From Chryseobacterium culicis (lineage in GTDB: Bacteria > Bacteroidota > Bacteroidia > Flavobacteriales > Weeksellaceae), in the NCBI RefSeq assembly GCF_002979755.1, contig NZ_PCPP01000001.1:280665-344664 (forward strand): 64,000 nucleotides of DNA, in the 5' to 3' direction. How positions within the stretch are numbered: position 1 is the stretch's first letter; every line of letters begins with the position of its first letter. Shown here piece after piece: positions 36,347 through 43,629 of this stretch. The position numbers and the translations under genes were made by a program. The notes beneath the pieces are model-generated. The model made no database searches. It had not been told where the DNA came from and was given only the letters and a program-made list of their open reading frames with translations.

Positions 36347-36774
36347 ACTGACTATTTTTTTTCTTTAAAATTGCTGTGACAGGAGATTAGAGTCCTTTTC
36401 CGTCTCTGGGTAGGGATTTAATCATACTGAAATACCCACTATAAAAGGTGATTTAGTGAATTATAATGTTAAAATTAGCGCAAAATAATCTTTTATAAAT
36501 GAGATGGTTGTAAAAAATAATCATCTTTTTTTATTATTTATCTATTAATATTTCTTTATTATTTACTTTTTTTATTAAATTTAGGTAAGAAAAAACTAAT
36601 TAATTCAATAAGGAGAAATGTTAAAAAGAGACAAGTCTATATAATTGAGTTTGGTTTCCAGAGAGTAAGAATAAATTATTGTGTCTTTAATAATATTTAA
36701 TCTGAATAAGGGAGCTTAAGCCCTTTAAATAGTTATATATTTGTTTTTTTTAACCACAACAAACAAGATTAAGG
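36347..36774. other. 428-bp AT-rich intergenic region with one terminator-like hairpin
   Basis: At about 36501-36536, AGATGGTT pairs imperfectly with AATCATCT, followed by TTTTTT, a possible late terminator for the AraC gene. TATATTTG at 36736-36743, just before the oxoamine synthase gene, fits a -7 box without a clear -33 partner. Nothing else is recognised. Confidence 0.4.
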
Positions 36775-38031
36775 ATGAGCATCAATTTCACAACAGCAAC
36801 TATTAAAGACTTTGAGAATATACCAGATAATGATATGGCTCAAAGGGCTGAAATTTTTTATGAATATTTAGACTATGTAAAGTCTAATGGACACATGAAT
36901 TACAGACTGAAGAATACTTCAGGAACCAATGCAATACTGAATGTAAACATTGCAAACCACAACAGAGAATTTGTTAGTTTTGTATCCAGTGATTATTTGG
37001 GGTTTACACAACACCCCAAAGTAAAACAAGCTGCAATTGAAGGAATAGAAAAATATGGTACCGGCACAGGAGCCACTCCTCTTATCGGCGGATATTTTGA
37101 TTACCACAATGCTTTAGAAAAGAAAATTTCAAGTTTTTTTAAAAGAACAGAAGATGAAGCCGTAGTATTTACTACAGGTTATACTGCTAATAGCGCGAGT
37201 TTACAATGCTTAATGCAGAAAGAAGATCTTGCTATTTTAGATATGGCTGTACATGCCAGTGTGCACGAAGGATGTGCTTTTACCAATAAAAAAACATTTC
37301 CGCACAATAATTTGGAATCTTTGGAACACATTTTGAAGGTATCTGAAAATCTGTACCGTACGAAACTCGTTATTGTGGACGGAGTGTATTCCCAAGATGG
37401 TGATACCTCCCGTATTAATGAGATCTATGACCTTGTGAAAAAGTACAATGCCTTTCTAATGGTAGACGACGTACATGGTGTCGGTATCCTTGGAGAAACA
37501 GGAAGAGGTACTTTGGAACAGGCTGGATTATTGAATAAAGTGGATATCATCACAGGTACATTCAGCAAAACATTTGGAAATCTGGGAGGATATGTTATTG
37601 CAGATAAAAAAATAGCAGCATTCATCAGATTCCATTCACGTCAGCAGATCTTCTCAGCTACAGCTCCACCATCATCCGCAGGAATCGTTAAAGCCATTGA
37701 TTTAATTGATGAAGAACCTATCTGGAGAGAAAAACTCTGGAATAACATCAATTATTTTAAAAAAGGACTTGACGATTTAGGATTAGATACAGGCGTTACC
37801 TGTTCCGCAATTATTCCCGTTAAAATTGGAGATCCTTATGTAACAGGAGAAGCCGGAAAACTACTAATAGAAAAAGGAATCTATACCAACCCGATTCTTT
37901 ACCCGGCTGTACCAAGAAAAGATGCGCGTATCAGGATGAGTGTGACTGCAAGACATGAAAAAGAACATCTCGACAAAACGCTTAACGCGTTTGATGATAT
38001 TAATAAAAAATTGCATATTGCGAAAAAATAA
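36775..38031 (+). CDS. PLP-dependent alpha-oxoamine synthase (serine palmitoyltransferase- or cysteate acyltransferase-like)
   Basis: 418 residues, whole length of the KBL/SPT/BioF family. Seen: VSFVSSDYLGFTQHPKVKQA, the Gly-rich GTGTGATPLIGG, the cofactor-stacking His region DMAVHASVHEG, VDDVHGVGILGETGRG (Asp and His of the cofactor pocket), and Schiff-base Lys in GTFSKTFGNLGGY near residue 265. It condenses an amino acid with an acyl thioester, releasing CO2. In this group the likely product is the long-chain base of sphingolipids, or capnine via cysteate in sulfonolipid-making flavobacteria. Substrate choice cannot be read by eye. A TetR gene follows 5 bases later. Confidence 0.88.
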   Translation: MSINFTTATIKDFENIPDNDMAQRAEIFYEYLDYVKSNGHMNYRLKNTSGTNAILNVNIANHNREFVSFVSSDYLGFTQHPKVKQAAIEGIEKYGTGTGATPLIGGYFDYHNALEKKISSFFKRTEDEAVVFTTGYTANSASLQCLMQKEDLAILDMAVHASVHEGCAFTNKKTFPHNNLESLEHILKVSENLYRTKLVIVDGVYSQDGDTSRINEIYDLVKKYNAFLMVDDVHGVGILGETGRGTLEQAGLLNKVDIITGTFSKTFGNLGGYVIADKKIAAFIRFHSRQQIFSATAPPSSAGIVKAIDLIDEEPIWREKLWNNINYFKKGLDDLGLDTGVTCSAIIPVKIGDPYVTGEAGKLLIEKGIYTNPILYPAVPRKDARIRMSVTARHEKEHLDKTLNAFDDINKKLHIAKK

Positions 38032-38036
38032 TAATT

Positions 38037-38669
38037 ATGCCTAGAAAAGTAGTGCAGGGCCCCATTAGGGACAAAGAAAAAACAAAACAGAAACTGCTTG
38101 CTGCAGTTGGTAAAATTTTAAGAGTAAAAGGATATTCCGGATTAAAAGTAAGCAAAATAGCTGCCGTTGCCGGATTTGATAAAAAATTGATCTATGAGTA
38201 CTTTGGAAGTACTGATAAGCTGATCGATGAATATATCAAATCTCAGGATTACTGGAGCCAGGTCAACCAGGATGTTGATATGGATTTTTCTGACGGTGGA
38301 CATGAACTTACCAAAATGGTGGTATTGAACCAGTTCGAAAACCTGAAGAAAAATAAAGAACTTCAGAAAATTATCCTTTGGGAGCTTTCGGAAAGCAAGC
38401 CTATCCTTAAAAAATTAGTTGAACAACGTGAAGAAGTAGGAGAAGTTTTATTTGGAAACATCTCAGATCCTTACTTTGGAGAAGGAGTGGCAACAAGACA
38501 CAGGGCAATTATGGCTTTAATTGTTTCCGGGGCTTACTATCTTAACCTTTATACAGGATACAATGCAAACAAATTTTGTGGTATTGACCTGAAAACTGAA
38601 GAAGGAAGAAAAGAGATAGAAGGCGCTATTGTTGAGTTGATCGACTTTGCATACAGCAAGAAAAAGTAG
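38037..38669 (+). CDS. TetR family transcriptional regulator
   Basis: 210 residues. The N-terminal TetR helix-turn-helix is KQKLLAAVGKILRVKGYSGL then KVSKIAAVAGFDKKLIYEYF (residues 18-57). The C-terminal ligand domain is helical and of no specific subfamily I can name. It starts 5 bases after the oxoamine synthase stop, so the two are one operon and the regulator probably responds to a lipid or acyl compound (inference). Confidence 0.92.
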   Translation: MPRKVVQGPIRDKEKTKQKLLAAVGKILRVKGYSGLKVSKIAAVAGFDKKLIYEYFGSTDKLIDEYIKSQDYWSQVNQDVDMDFSDGGHELTKMVVLNQFENLKKNKELQKIILWELSESKPILKKLVEQREEVGEVLFGNISDPYFGEGVATRHRAIMALIVSGAYYLNLYTGYNANKFCGIDLKTEEGRKEIEGAIVELIDFAYSKKK

Positions 38670-38756
38670 AACTTAAAAGTTTTCCGATTTGAGCAGAAAT
38701 ACATTTTTTGTTGATAATTTGAAAACTTTTAATTTTCAAATTAAAACTATATTTCT

Positions 38757-38764
38757 TACTTTTG
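38757..38764 (+). promoter_or_regulatory. -7 box of dnaX, implying an almost leaderless mRNA
   Basis: TACTTTTG fits TAnnTTTG and ends only 4 bases before the ATG, so transcription would start at or very near the start codon. TTTC stands at about the -33 position. A palindrome TTTGAAAA...TTTTCAAA lies just upstream (38718-38740). Confidence 0.45.
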
Positions 38765-38768
38765 GCCA

Positions 38769-39854
38769 ATGGAAAATTTTATAGTATCTGCAAGAAAATA
38801 TCGTCCTCAGGAGTTTGATACTGTTGTAGGGCAATCTCATATTACGGATACTTTAGAACATGCAATTGAAGAAAGCCAATTAGCTCAGGCATTGCTTTTT
38901 TGTGGTCCTCGTGGTGTAGGTAAAACTACTTGCGCCAGAATTCTGGCAAGAAAGATCAATGAGAAAGATGGCTCGGTTTCAGAAGATGGCTTTGCGTATA
39001 ATATCTATGAGCTGGATGCTGCATCCAATAACTCTGTAGATGATATCAGGGAACTGATAGATCAGGTACGTTTTGCACCTCAGGTGGGTAAATACAAAGT
39101 ATATATCATCGATGAGGTTCATATGCTGTCTTCTGCCGCTTTCAATGCTTTCCTTAAAACGCTGGAAGAACCGCCTGCTCATGCTATTTTTATTTTGGCA
39201 ACCACGGAGAAACATAAAATTATTCCCACGATTTTATCCCGTTGTCAGATCTATGACTTCAAACGAATTACCATTGAAGACATCCAGAGTCATCTGAGAA
39301 ACATTGCCCAAAAAGAAAATATCCAGTACGAAGATGATGCCTTGTATCTGATTGCTCAAAAAGCTGATGGTGCTCTGCGAGATGCGCTTTCTATCTTCGA
39401 CAGGCTTTCTACTTTCTCCCAGAAAAATATTACGCTTGCCAAAGCTGCCGAAGTACTGAATATTTTAGATTATGATCAATATCTGAATATTGTGGATCTC
39501 GCCAAGGAAAACAAAATTCCTGAAGTGCTTTTCGCATTCAATGAGATTGTAAAAAAAGGTTTTGATCCTCATATTTTTATAGCGGGATTAGGAAATCATT
39601 TCAGAGACCTGATGATGGCACAGAATGCTTCCACTATGGAACTCATTGAAGTAGGAGAGAAGACTAAAGCCAAATTCGTAGAACAGGGGCAAAAATGGGT
39701 CGCCCAACAGCTTATTGATGGTATTGAGATCTGCAACCATGCCGATATTAATTATAAGAATTCGAAAAACCCAAGACTTACGGTTGAAATTGCATTAATG
39801 CAGCTGGCTTCACTGACAGCTAATTTAGGCGATACTAAAAAAAAAAGTTCCTGA
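38769..39854 (+). CDS. dnaX: DNA polymerase III clamp-loader subunit, short (gamma-like) product; frameshift gives tau
   Basis: 361 residues in the zero frame. It is an AAA+ ATPase of the clamp loader: Walker A GPRGVGKTTCARILAR near residue 45, Walker B with IIDEVHMLSS, sensor 1 LATTEKHKIIPTIL, and the SRC motif SRCQIYDF with its arginine finger. Domains II and III follow to about residue 350. The Cys4 zinc module of proteobacterial DnaX between Walker A and B is missing, which I recall is normal in this phylum. The zero frame stops 7 bases after a run of ten A at 39837-39846. The tau-specific C-terminus continues in the -1 frame, so the full product would be about 566 residues. Confidence 0.93.
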   Translation: MENFIVSARKYRPQEFDTVVGQSHITDTLEHAIEESQLAQALLFCGPRGVGKTTCARILARKINEKDGSVSEDGFAYNIYELDAASNNSVDDIRELIDQVRFAPQVGKYKVYIIDEVHMLSSAAFNAFLKTLEEPPAHAIFILATTEKHKIIPTILSRCQIYDFKRITIEDIQSHLRNIAQKENIQYEDDALYLIAQKADGALRDALSIFDRLSTFSQKNITLAKAAEVLNILDYDQYLNIVDLAKENKIPEVLFAFNEIVKKGFDPHIFIAGLGNHFRDLMMAQNASTMELIEVGEKTKAKFVEQGQKWVAQQLIDGIEICNHADINYKNSKNPRLTVEIALMQLASLTANLGDTKKKSS

Positions 39855-39881
39855 TTCTAGCTCCGTTTCTCAGTGAGAAAC
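39837..39881 (+). other. dnaX: A10 slippery tract with downstream hairpin in dnaX
   Basis: The zero frame reads AAA AAA AAA AGT TCC TGA. A -1 slip on the Lys codons, or an extra A from RNA polymerase slippage, leads into AAG TTC CTG and the open tau frame. A TAA in the -1 frame at 39836-39838 means the slip must occur inside the tract. GTTTCTC (39865-39871) pairs perfectly with GAGAAAC (39875-39881) over a 3-base loop. TTCC (39848) can also pair with GGAA (39883) to enclose it. E. coli dnaX uses -1 ribosomal slippage and Thermus dnaX uses transcriptional slippage on an A run. Confidence 0.75.
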
Positions 39882-39886
39882 TGGAA

Positions 39887-40468
39887 GTGAAAATGCCTGA
39901 AAAAACTCAGGAAAAGAAAAGCGTTCAAGTAGAACAGCCAGCTGTAGTTTCTCAGACAGCTCAGGAAACTTCAGTAACAAAAACAACCAAGCCACTGTCA
40001 AGACCGGGGATCTCTTCCGGTTTCAGCATCAATTCTTTCCTTAATAAAGAAGATAAAGTAGAAACAACAGAAAATGTTGTGGTGAGAACTGAAAATCTTC
40101 CGCAAAACCATTTTACAGATACTGATCTGCAGATGGAATGGAGAATTATGCTTAAACAACTCCAGAAAAAAGATAGCTTTGTATTTAATGCAGTAAAAAC
40201 TTTCAAACTGGAAAAAGCTGAGGAAAATAAAATTAAAGTTTTATTCCCTTCAGATTCGGCTAAAGTAGAATTTGATAAAATAAGTGGAGAATTTTTTAAT
40301 CATTTTAAAAGAAAAATTCAAAATCATATTATTGAGATAGAATACGTCAGAGACGTTGAAAATCTGAAGATTGAGGTGGTAACAAAGAGGAAGATGTTTG
40401 AAAAATTCATCGAAAAAAATCCACTTTTGAAAGATCTTGATGATTTAATGAAGTTTGATTTGACATAA
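39887..40468 (+). CDS. dnaX: tau-specific C-terminal region of DnaX (reached by frameshift)
   Basis: In the -1 frame relative to the first part; open without a stop back to the A10 tract (reading KFLILAPFLSEKLEVK before the first GTG/ATG). It has a Pro/Thr/Ser/Glu-rich linker (about 90 residues) and then a conserved-looking C-terminal domain (MEWRIMLKQLQKKDSFVFNA, KVLFPSDSAKVEFDKI, then KRKMFEKFIEKNPLLKDL). In tau proteins this region joins the polymerase and helicase. Independent translation is unlikely. If the A run is a sequencing error (11 A in reality), this is simply the end of a single tau. Confidence 0.88.
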   Translation: MKMPEKTQEKKSVQVEQPAVVSQTAQETSVTKTTKPLSRPGISSGFSINSFLNKEDKVETTENVVVRTENLPQNHFTDTDLQMEWRIMLKQLQKKDSFVFNAVKTFKLEKAEENKIKVLFPSDSAKVEFDKISGEFFNHFKRKIQNHIIEIEYVRDVENLKIEVVTKRKMFEKFIEKNPLLKDLDDLMKFDLT

Positions 40469-40482
40469 TTTTTATATATTTG
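40454..40482 (+). promoter_or_regulatory. candidate promoter of the aromatic leader/DAHP synthase unit
   Basis: TTTG at 40454-40457 and TATATTTG at 40475-40482, with 17 bases between (short of the usual 19). The -7 box is a perfect consensus. It overlaps the end of dnaX. Predicted start near 40488 gives a leader RNA of about 380 bases before DAHP synthase. Confidence 0.55.
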
Positions 40483-40565
40483 TCAAATATTTCTGTCGAA
40501 AATGAGTTTTTGACAAAAACAATTTACAACCAGAAAAGCTAAAACAAAGGCATTTCTAGAATAAA

Positions 40566-40697
40566 ATGGAAAAATTGACTAACACATATCTGTCTTTTTT
40601 TGCACCCGCTAATTACTTTTTTAGCGGTTATTTTAGTTTTTCTGCTTCTTATTATAGAAATTTCAGAACGTATTACCGATTTTATTGGTACTGTTAA
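40566..40697 (+). CDS. putative aromatic-amino-acid leader peptide (43 aa, attenuator type)
   Basis: ATG-to-TAA frame of 43 codons immediately upstream of the DAHP synthase-chorismate mutase gene. It encodes 9 Tyr, 8 Phe and 1 Trp, 18 of 43 residues, with a cluster at the end reading RTYYRFYWYC. It starts MEKLTNTYLSFF. This is the pattern of attenuation leader peptides, where scarcity of the charged tRNAs stalls the ribosome and changes RNA folding downstream. An AT-rich genome favours TTT and TAT codons. But AAA, AAT and ATT codons, equally favoured, are nearly absent, and a TGG is included. No Shine-Dalgarno is expected in this phylum. It has no other role I can see. Confidence 0.72.
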   Translation: MEKLTNTYLSFFAPANYFFSGYFSFSASYYRNFRTYYRFYWYC

Positions 40698-40782
40698 CTG
40701 AATTTCTTTCCAAAAAATACAGGAGAAGTAGAGCCCTATTATTTTCCTGATTCCTTTAAATAATTTTGAACGGCATTTTTTG
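40606..40782 (+). promoter_or_regulatory. alternative hairpins of the leader RNA
   Basis: Three foldable pieces are visible. CCGCTAA (40606) pairs with TTAGCGG (40621) inside the leader frame. CAGGAGAA (40720) pairs with TTTTCCTG (40742-40749). CAAAAAAT (40711-40718) pairs with ATTTTTTG (40775-40782) and encloses the second. There is no GC-rich terminator with a clean U run. The first hairpin, followed by TTATTTTAG and a T run, could instead be the dnaX terminator. Confidence 0.4.
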
Positions 40783-40870
40783 AAAAGAATTATAAATTAA
40801 ATTTTATAATCCAAAGGGCTATTGCTGTCAACGAAAAAATTATAGATACAAAAACAATAAAATTTAGAAT

Positions 40871-41950
40871 ATGAATTTAAATGATTTGAAAAATGAGTGG
40901 ATCGATGGGCTTACACAGCCTCTAATGATTGCAGGACCATGTAGTGCTGAAAGTGAAGCTCAAATGCTTGAAACGGCTAGGAGAATTAAAGAATCTAATG
41001 CCAATGTGTCAGTTTTCCGTGCAGGAATCTGGAAACCGCGTACCAAACCTAATGGTTTCGAAGGGGTAGGAGTGATCGGTTTGAACTGGCTAAAAAAAGT
41101 AAAAGAAGAGTATGGTTTTAAAACAGCTACTGAAGTTGCCAATGCACATCACGTGTTTGCCGCTTTAGAAGCAGACGTGGATGTCCTTTGGATCGGAGCT
41201 CGTTCTACAGTGAATCCGTTTACAGTACAGGAAATTGCAATGGCTTTAAGAGGAACAGATAAACCTGTATTCGTAAAAAACCCTGTTAATCCGGATCTTG
41301 CATTATGGATCGGAGCTTTGGAAAGACTTTTAGGTCAGGATATTAAAAATCTTGGGGTAATTCACAGAGGATTTTCAACATACCAGAAAACAAAATACAG
41401 AAACAATCCGAACTGGCAGATTGCCCTTGATTTCAAGAGCCAGTTTCCGAATATTCCAATGCTAATCGACCCTTCTCACATTTGTGGAAACAGAACAGGT
41501 CTTGCTGATATTACACAGGAAGCGCTTAACGTAGGATACCAGGGAGCTATCATTGAATCTCACTGCAATCCTGATGAAGCATGGAGTGATGCTTCTCAGC
41601 AGATTACTCCTGAGGTTCTTGCAGAACTTATTGGTAACCTGAAAGTAAGAAACTCTAATCTTGCAGGTTTTGAAGGAGAAATGGGTAGACACAGAACTTT
41701 AATCTCAGATCTTGACTTCCAGTTAATTGAACTTCTTTCTCAAAGAATGAAAATTTCTGAAAAAATCGGTAAACTTAAAAAGGAAAACGATATTGCAATC
41801 TTCCAGCCTGAACGTTGGAAAGTAATTACAGAATACGCTACTCAAAAAGCGAAAGAAACAGGAATGTCTCAGGAGTTTATTGAAAAAGTGTTCAAAGCGA
41901 TTCACGAAGAATCTATCGAAGTTCAGAACAATATTATGATCGAGAGATAG
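40871..41950 (+). CDS. bifunctional DAHP synthase / chorismate mutase
   Basis: 359 residues. Residues 1-260 are a type I-beta 3-deoxy-7-phosphoheptulonate synthase: PLMIAGPCSAESEAQML, FRAGIWKPRTKPNGFEG, VLWIGARSTVNPF, VFVKNPVNPDL, VIHRGFSTY, and DPSHICGNR with SHCNPDEAWSDA for metal and substrate. Residues 270-359 are a helical AroQ chorismate mutase (LDFQLIELLSQRMKISEKIG, KLKKENDIAIFQPER). It makes DAHP, the first shikimate-pathway step, and converts chorismate to prephenate for Phe and Tyr. In such fusions the mutase domain also serves feedback inhibition. The upstream aromatic leader fits control by the end products. Confidence 0.96.
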   Translation: MNLNDLKNEWIDGLTQPLMIAGPCSAESEAQMLETARRIKESNANVSVFRAGIWKPRTKPNGFEGVGVIGLNWLKKVKEEYGFKTATEVANAHHVFAALEADVDVLWIGARSTVNPFTVQEIAMALRGTDKPVFVKNPVNPDLALWIGALERLLGQDIKNLGVIHRGFSTYQKTKYRNNPNWQIALDFKSQFPNIPMLIDPSHICGNRTGLADITQEALNVGYQGAIIESHCNPDEAWSDASQQITPEVLAELIGNLKVRNSNLAGFEGEMGRHRTLISDLDFQLIELLSQRMKISEKIGKLKKENDIAIFQPERWKVITEYATQKAKETGMSQEFIEKVFKAIHEESIEVQNNIMIER

Positions 41951-42012
41951 ATTGCGGATAATAGGTAAGAGGTTATCAAACTTTTACTAAATTTTTCGCC
42001 TGAAAAAATTAT

Positions 42013-42088
42013 TTAGGGCTTAGCCATCAGGATGTAGGGCAATTGAAACATGTGTTTTTAAACCTATTTCCTGAATGCTAAGCCCTAA
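42013..42088. repeat. long inverted repeat between the DAHP synthase and rsgA genes
   Basis: TTAGGGCTTAGCCATCAGG (42013-42031) and its near reverse complement CCTGAATGCTAAGCCCTAA (42070-42088): 17 of 19 positions pair, with a 38-base loop. There is no T run on the rightward side, so a simple terminator is less likely than a REP-like element or RNA hairpin. Confidence 0.6.
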
Positions 42089-42093
42089 TTGCG

Positions 42094-42101
42094 TATATTT
42101 G
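42094..42101 (+). promoter_or_regulatory. -7 box of rsgA
   Basis: TATATTTG, 14 bases before the rsgA ATG at 42116; no clear -33 element at the optimal spacing (CTG at 42071-42073). It directly abuts the inverted repeat. Confidence 0.5.
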
Positions 42102-42115
42102 CACCAGCATTATCT

Positions 42116-43042
42116 ATGAAAGGAAAAATCATTAAATCTACAGGCAGTTGGTACCAGGTTTTGGAATTGGAAACAAATAAAATTTTCGAGGCCAGAATCA
42201 GGGGGAAATTCAAATTAATAAAAACAAGACTTACCAATCCACTTGCTGTAGGAGATTTTGTTGAGTTTCAGCTGGAACAGGATGATATCGCATGGATCAC
42301 GAAAATTGAACCACGAACCAACTACCTGATCAGGAAATCAGTAAACCTTTCAAAAGAAGCCCATATTATTGCTTCCAACATTGATTTGGCTTGTTTTATC
42401 TTTACGTTGAAACATCCTGAAACATCTTTAGGTTTCCTTGACAGATTTTTGGCATGCTGTGAAGCCTATAATATTACACCGGTTATTCTTTTTAATAAAA
42501 TGGACGTTCTCCACGAGGAGGAAATTGAAATTGTAAAAGACGTTGAATTCTTATATCAGGAAATAGGATATGAAACCCTGGAAATTTCTTCCTATTCAAA
42601 ATTAAATCTGGATCAGCTTCAGGAGGTTCTTAAAGATAAAACTTCGGTATTTTTCGGTCACTCAGGTTGTGGAAAATCTACTTTGGTGAATGCCTTACAG
42701 CCAGGACTGAATTTAAAAACATCTGAAATTTCAGATACTCACCTGAAAGGAAAACATACCACAACTTTTGCACAGATGCATTTCTGGGATTTTGGCGGAA
42801 ATGTTATTGATACTCCTGGTGTTCGTGAATTTGCCATGATTGATATTGAAAAAGAAGAGGTGCAGCATTACTTTCCTGAGATTTTCAAAAAAAGAGAGGA
42901 GTGCAAGTTTCATAACTGCCTTCACGTCAATGAACCTAAATGTGCTGTTATTGATGCCCTTGAAACGGGGGAGATTCAACATTCACGCTATGCCACTTAC
43001 ATTAAATTGATGGACGAGGCAGAAGAGGCTTCTCAAAAATAA
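42116..43042 (+). CDS. rsgA: ribosome small-subunit-dependent GTPase A
   Basis: 308 residues from the ATG at 42116. The upstream in-frame extension overlaps the -7 box and is not used. The N-terminal OB domain is GKIIKSTGSWYQVLE. The circularly permuted GTPase order is G4 ILFNKMDVL near residue 132, then G1 GHSGCGKSTLVNAL near 191, G2 region KGKHTTTF, and G3 WDFGGNVIDTPGVREF. The C-terminal zinc site is ECKFHNCLHVNEPKCAV. It helps late maturation of the 30S subunit. Confidence 0.96.
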   Translation: MKGKIIKSTGSWYQVLELETNKIFEARIRGKFKLIKTRLTNPLAVGDFVEFQLEQDDIAWITKIEPRTNYLIRKSVNLSKEAHIIASNIDLACFIFTLKHPETSLGFLDRFLACCEAYNITPVILFNKMDVLHEEEIEIVKDVEFLYQEIGYETLEISSYSKLNLDQLQEVLKDKTSVFFGHSGCGKSTLVNALQPGLNLKTSEISDTHLKGKHTTTFAQMHFWDFGGNVIDTPGVREFAMIDIEKEEVQHYFPEIFKKREECKFHNCLHVNEPKCAVIDALETGEIQHSRYATYIKLMDEAEEASQK

Positions 43043-43072
43043 ATAATAACAGATATTTACTTTTTAATAATT

Positions 43073-43100
43073 ACAGATTGATTCGGACAATCTGTACTTT
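43073..43100 (+). terminator. terminator of rsgA
   Basis: ACAGATTG pairs with CAATCTGT (43088-43095), followed by a pyrimidine-rich tail with TTTTT at 43105. Confidence 0.7.
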
Positions 43101-43230
43101 CCTGTTTTTCATTATGTAAGAATAATATTCTAACAATTCGCTTCTTTAAAGATTAGATTTACTACTTTCTTAAACTATATATTTTTTTTGATTATTTTTT
43201 TTAGTTTTTAATGAAAAAAAATCTGTTTTT

Positions 43231-43280
43231 AGATAACTCTACTTTTCAATATTGCTTTTTTGGCAGATAACTCCACTTTT
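43231..43280. repeat. direct repeat pair in the rsgA-ndk gap
   Basis: AGATAACTCTACTTTT (43231-43246) and AGATAACTCCACTTTT (43265-43280) match at 15 of 16 positions with a 34-base period. They lie in a 530-base AT-rich gap (43101-43629) that holds no convincing gene. Confidence 0.5.
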
Positions 43281-43433
43281 GTCATATTTTGGGTGGAAAG
43301 AAAAATGATATTTTAGAAAACCGTTCAATTGTATTAATTGAAATAAAATCGAAAATATCATTAAATATAAATCTATATCGCTTTGTAAATTACATAATTA
43401 ATAAAAAATAGCCCTGTTTTTTGAAAATAAAAA

Positions 43434-43543
43434 ACCCAGCCGAAGCTGGGTAAAAACTAATAACCATGAAAACTCAAATTAAACATGAGAATCGCAATAG
43501 AATAAACAATTACTGTGCCAAAGATTGCTTTACAATTTCTTAA
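43434..43543. other. GC-rich hairpin followed by a 25-codon open frame
   Basis: ACCCAGC-CGAA-GCTGGGT (43434-43451) is a perfect hairpin. On the reverse strand it has a T-rich tail and looks like a terminator, but no leftward gene precedes it. On the forward strand it is followed at 43466 by ATG AAA ACT CAA ATT..., a 25-codon frame ending at 43543. This could be a structured RNA or a tiny peptide gene; neither is established. Confidence 0.35.
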
Positions 43544-43598
43544 TAAAAGTTATTTTTATGTTAAAAAAAATTAAAATAAAAATCAAAGATATTTTTTG

Positions 43599-43606
43599 TA
43601 ATTTTG
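43599..43606 (+). promoter_or_regulatory. -7 box of ndk
   Basis: TAATTTTG fits TAnnTTTG exactly, 23 bases before the ndk ATG at 43630. It shows that the longer in-frame extension to 43525 is not the real start. No clear -33 element was seen. Confidence 0.55.
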
Positions 43607-43629
43607 CGCCATTAAAAAAATATACATTT

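Noticed and set aside
43525..43629. N-terminal extension of ndk by 35 codons
   Set aside because: It covers the -7 box, is Lys/Ile-rich and is absent from normal-length NDK; the ATG at 43630 gives the family start.
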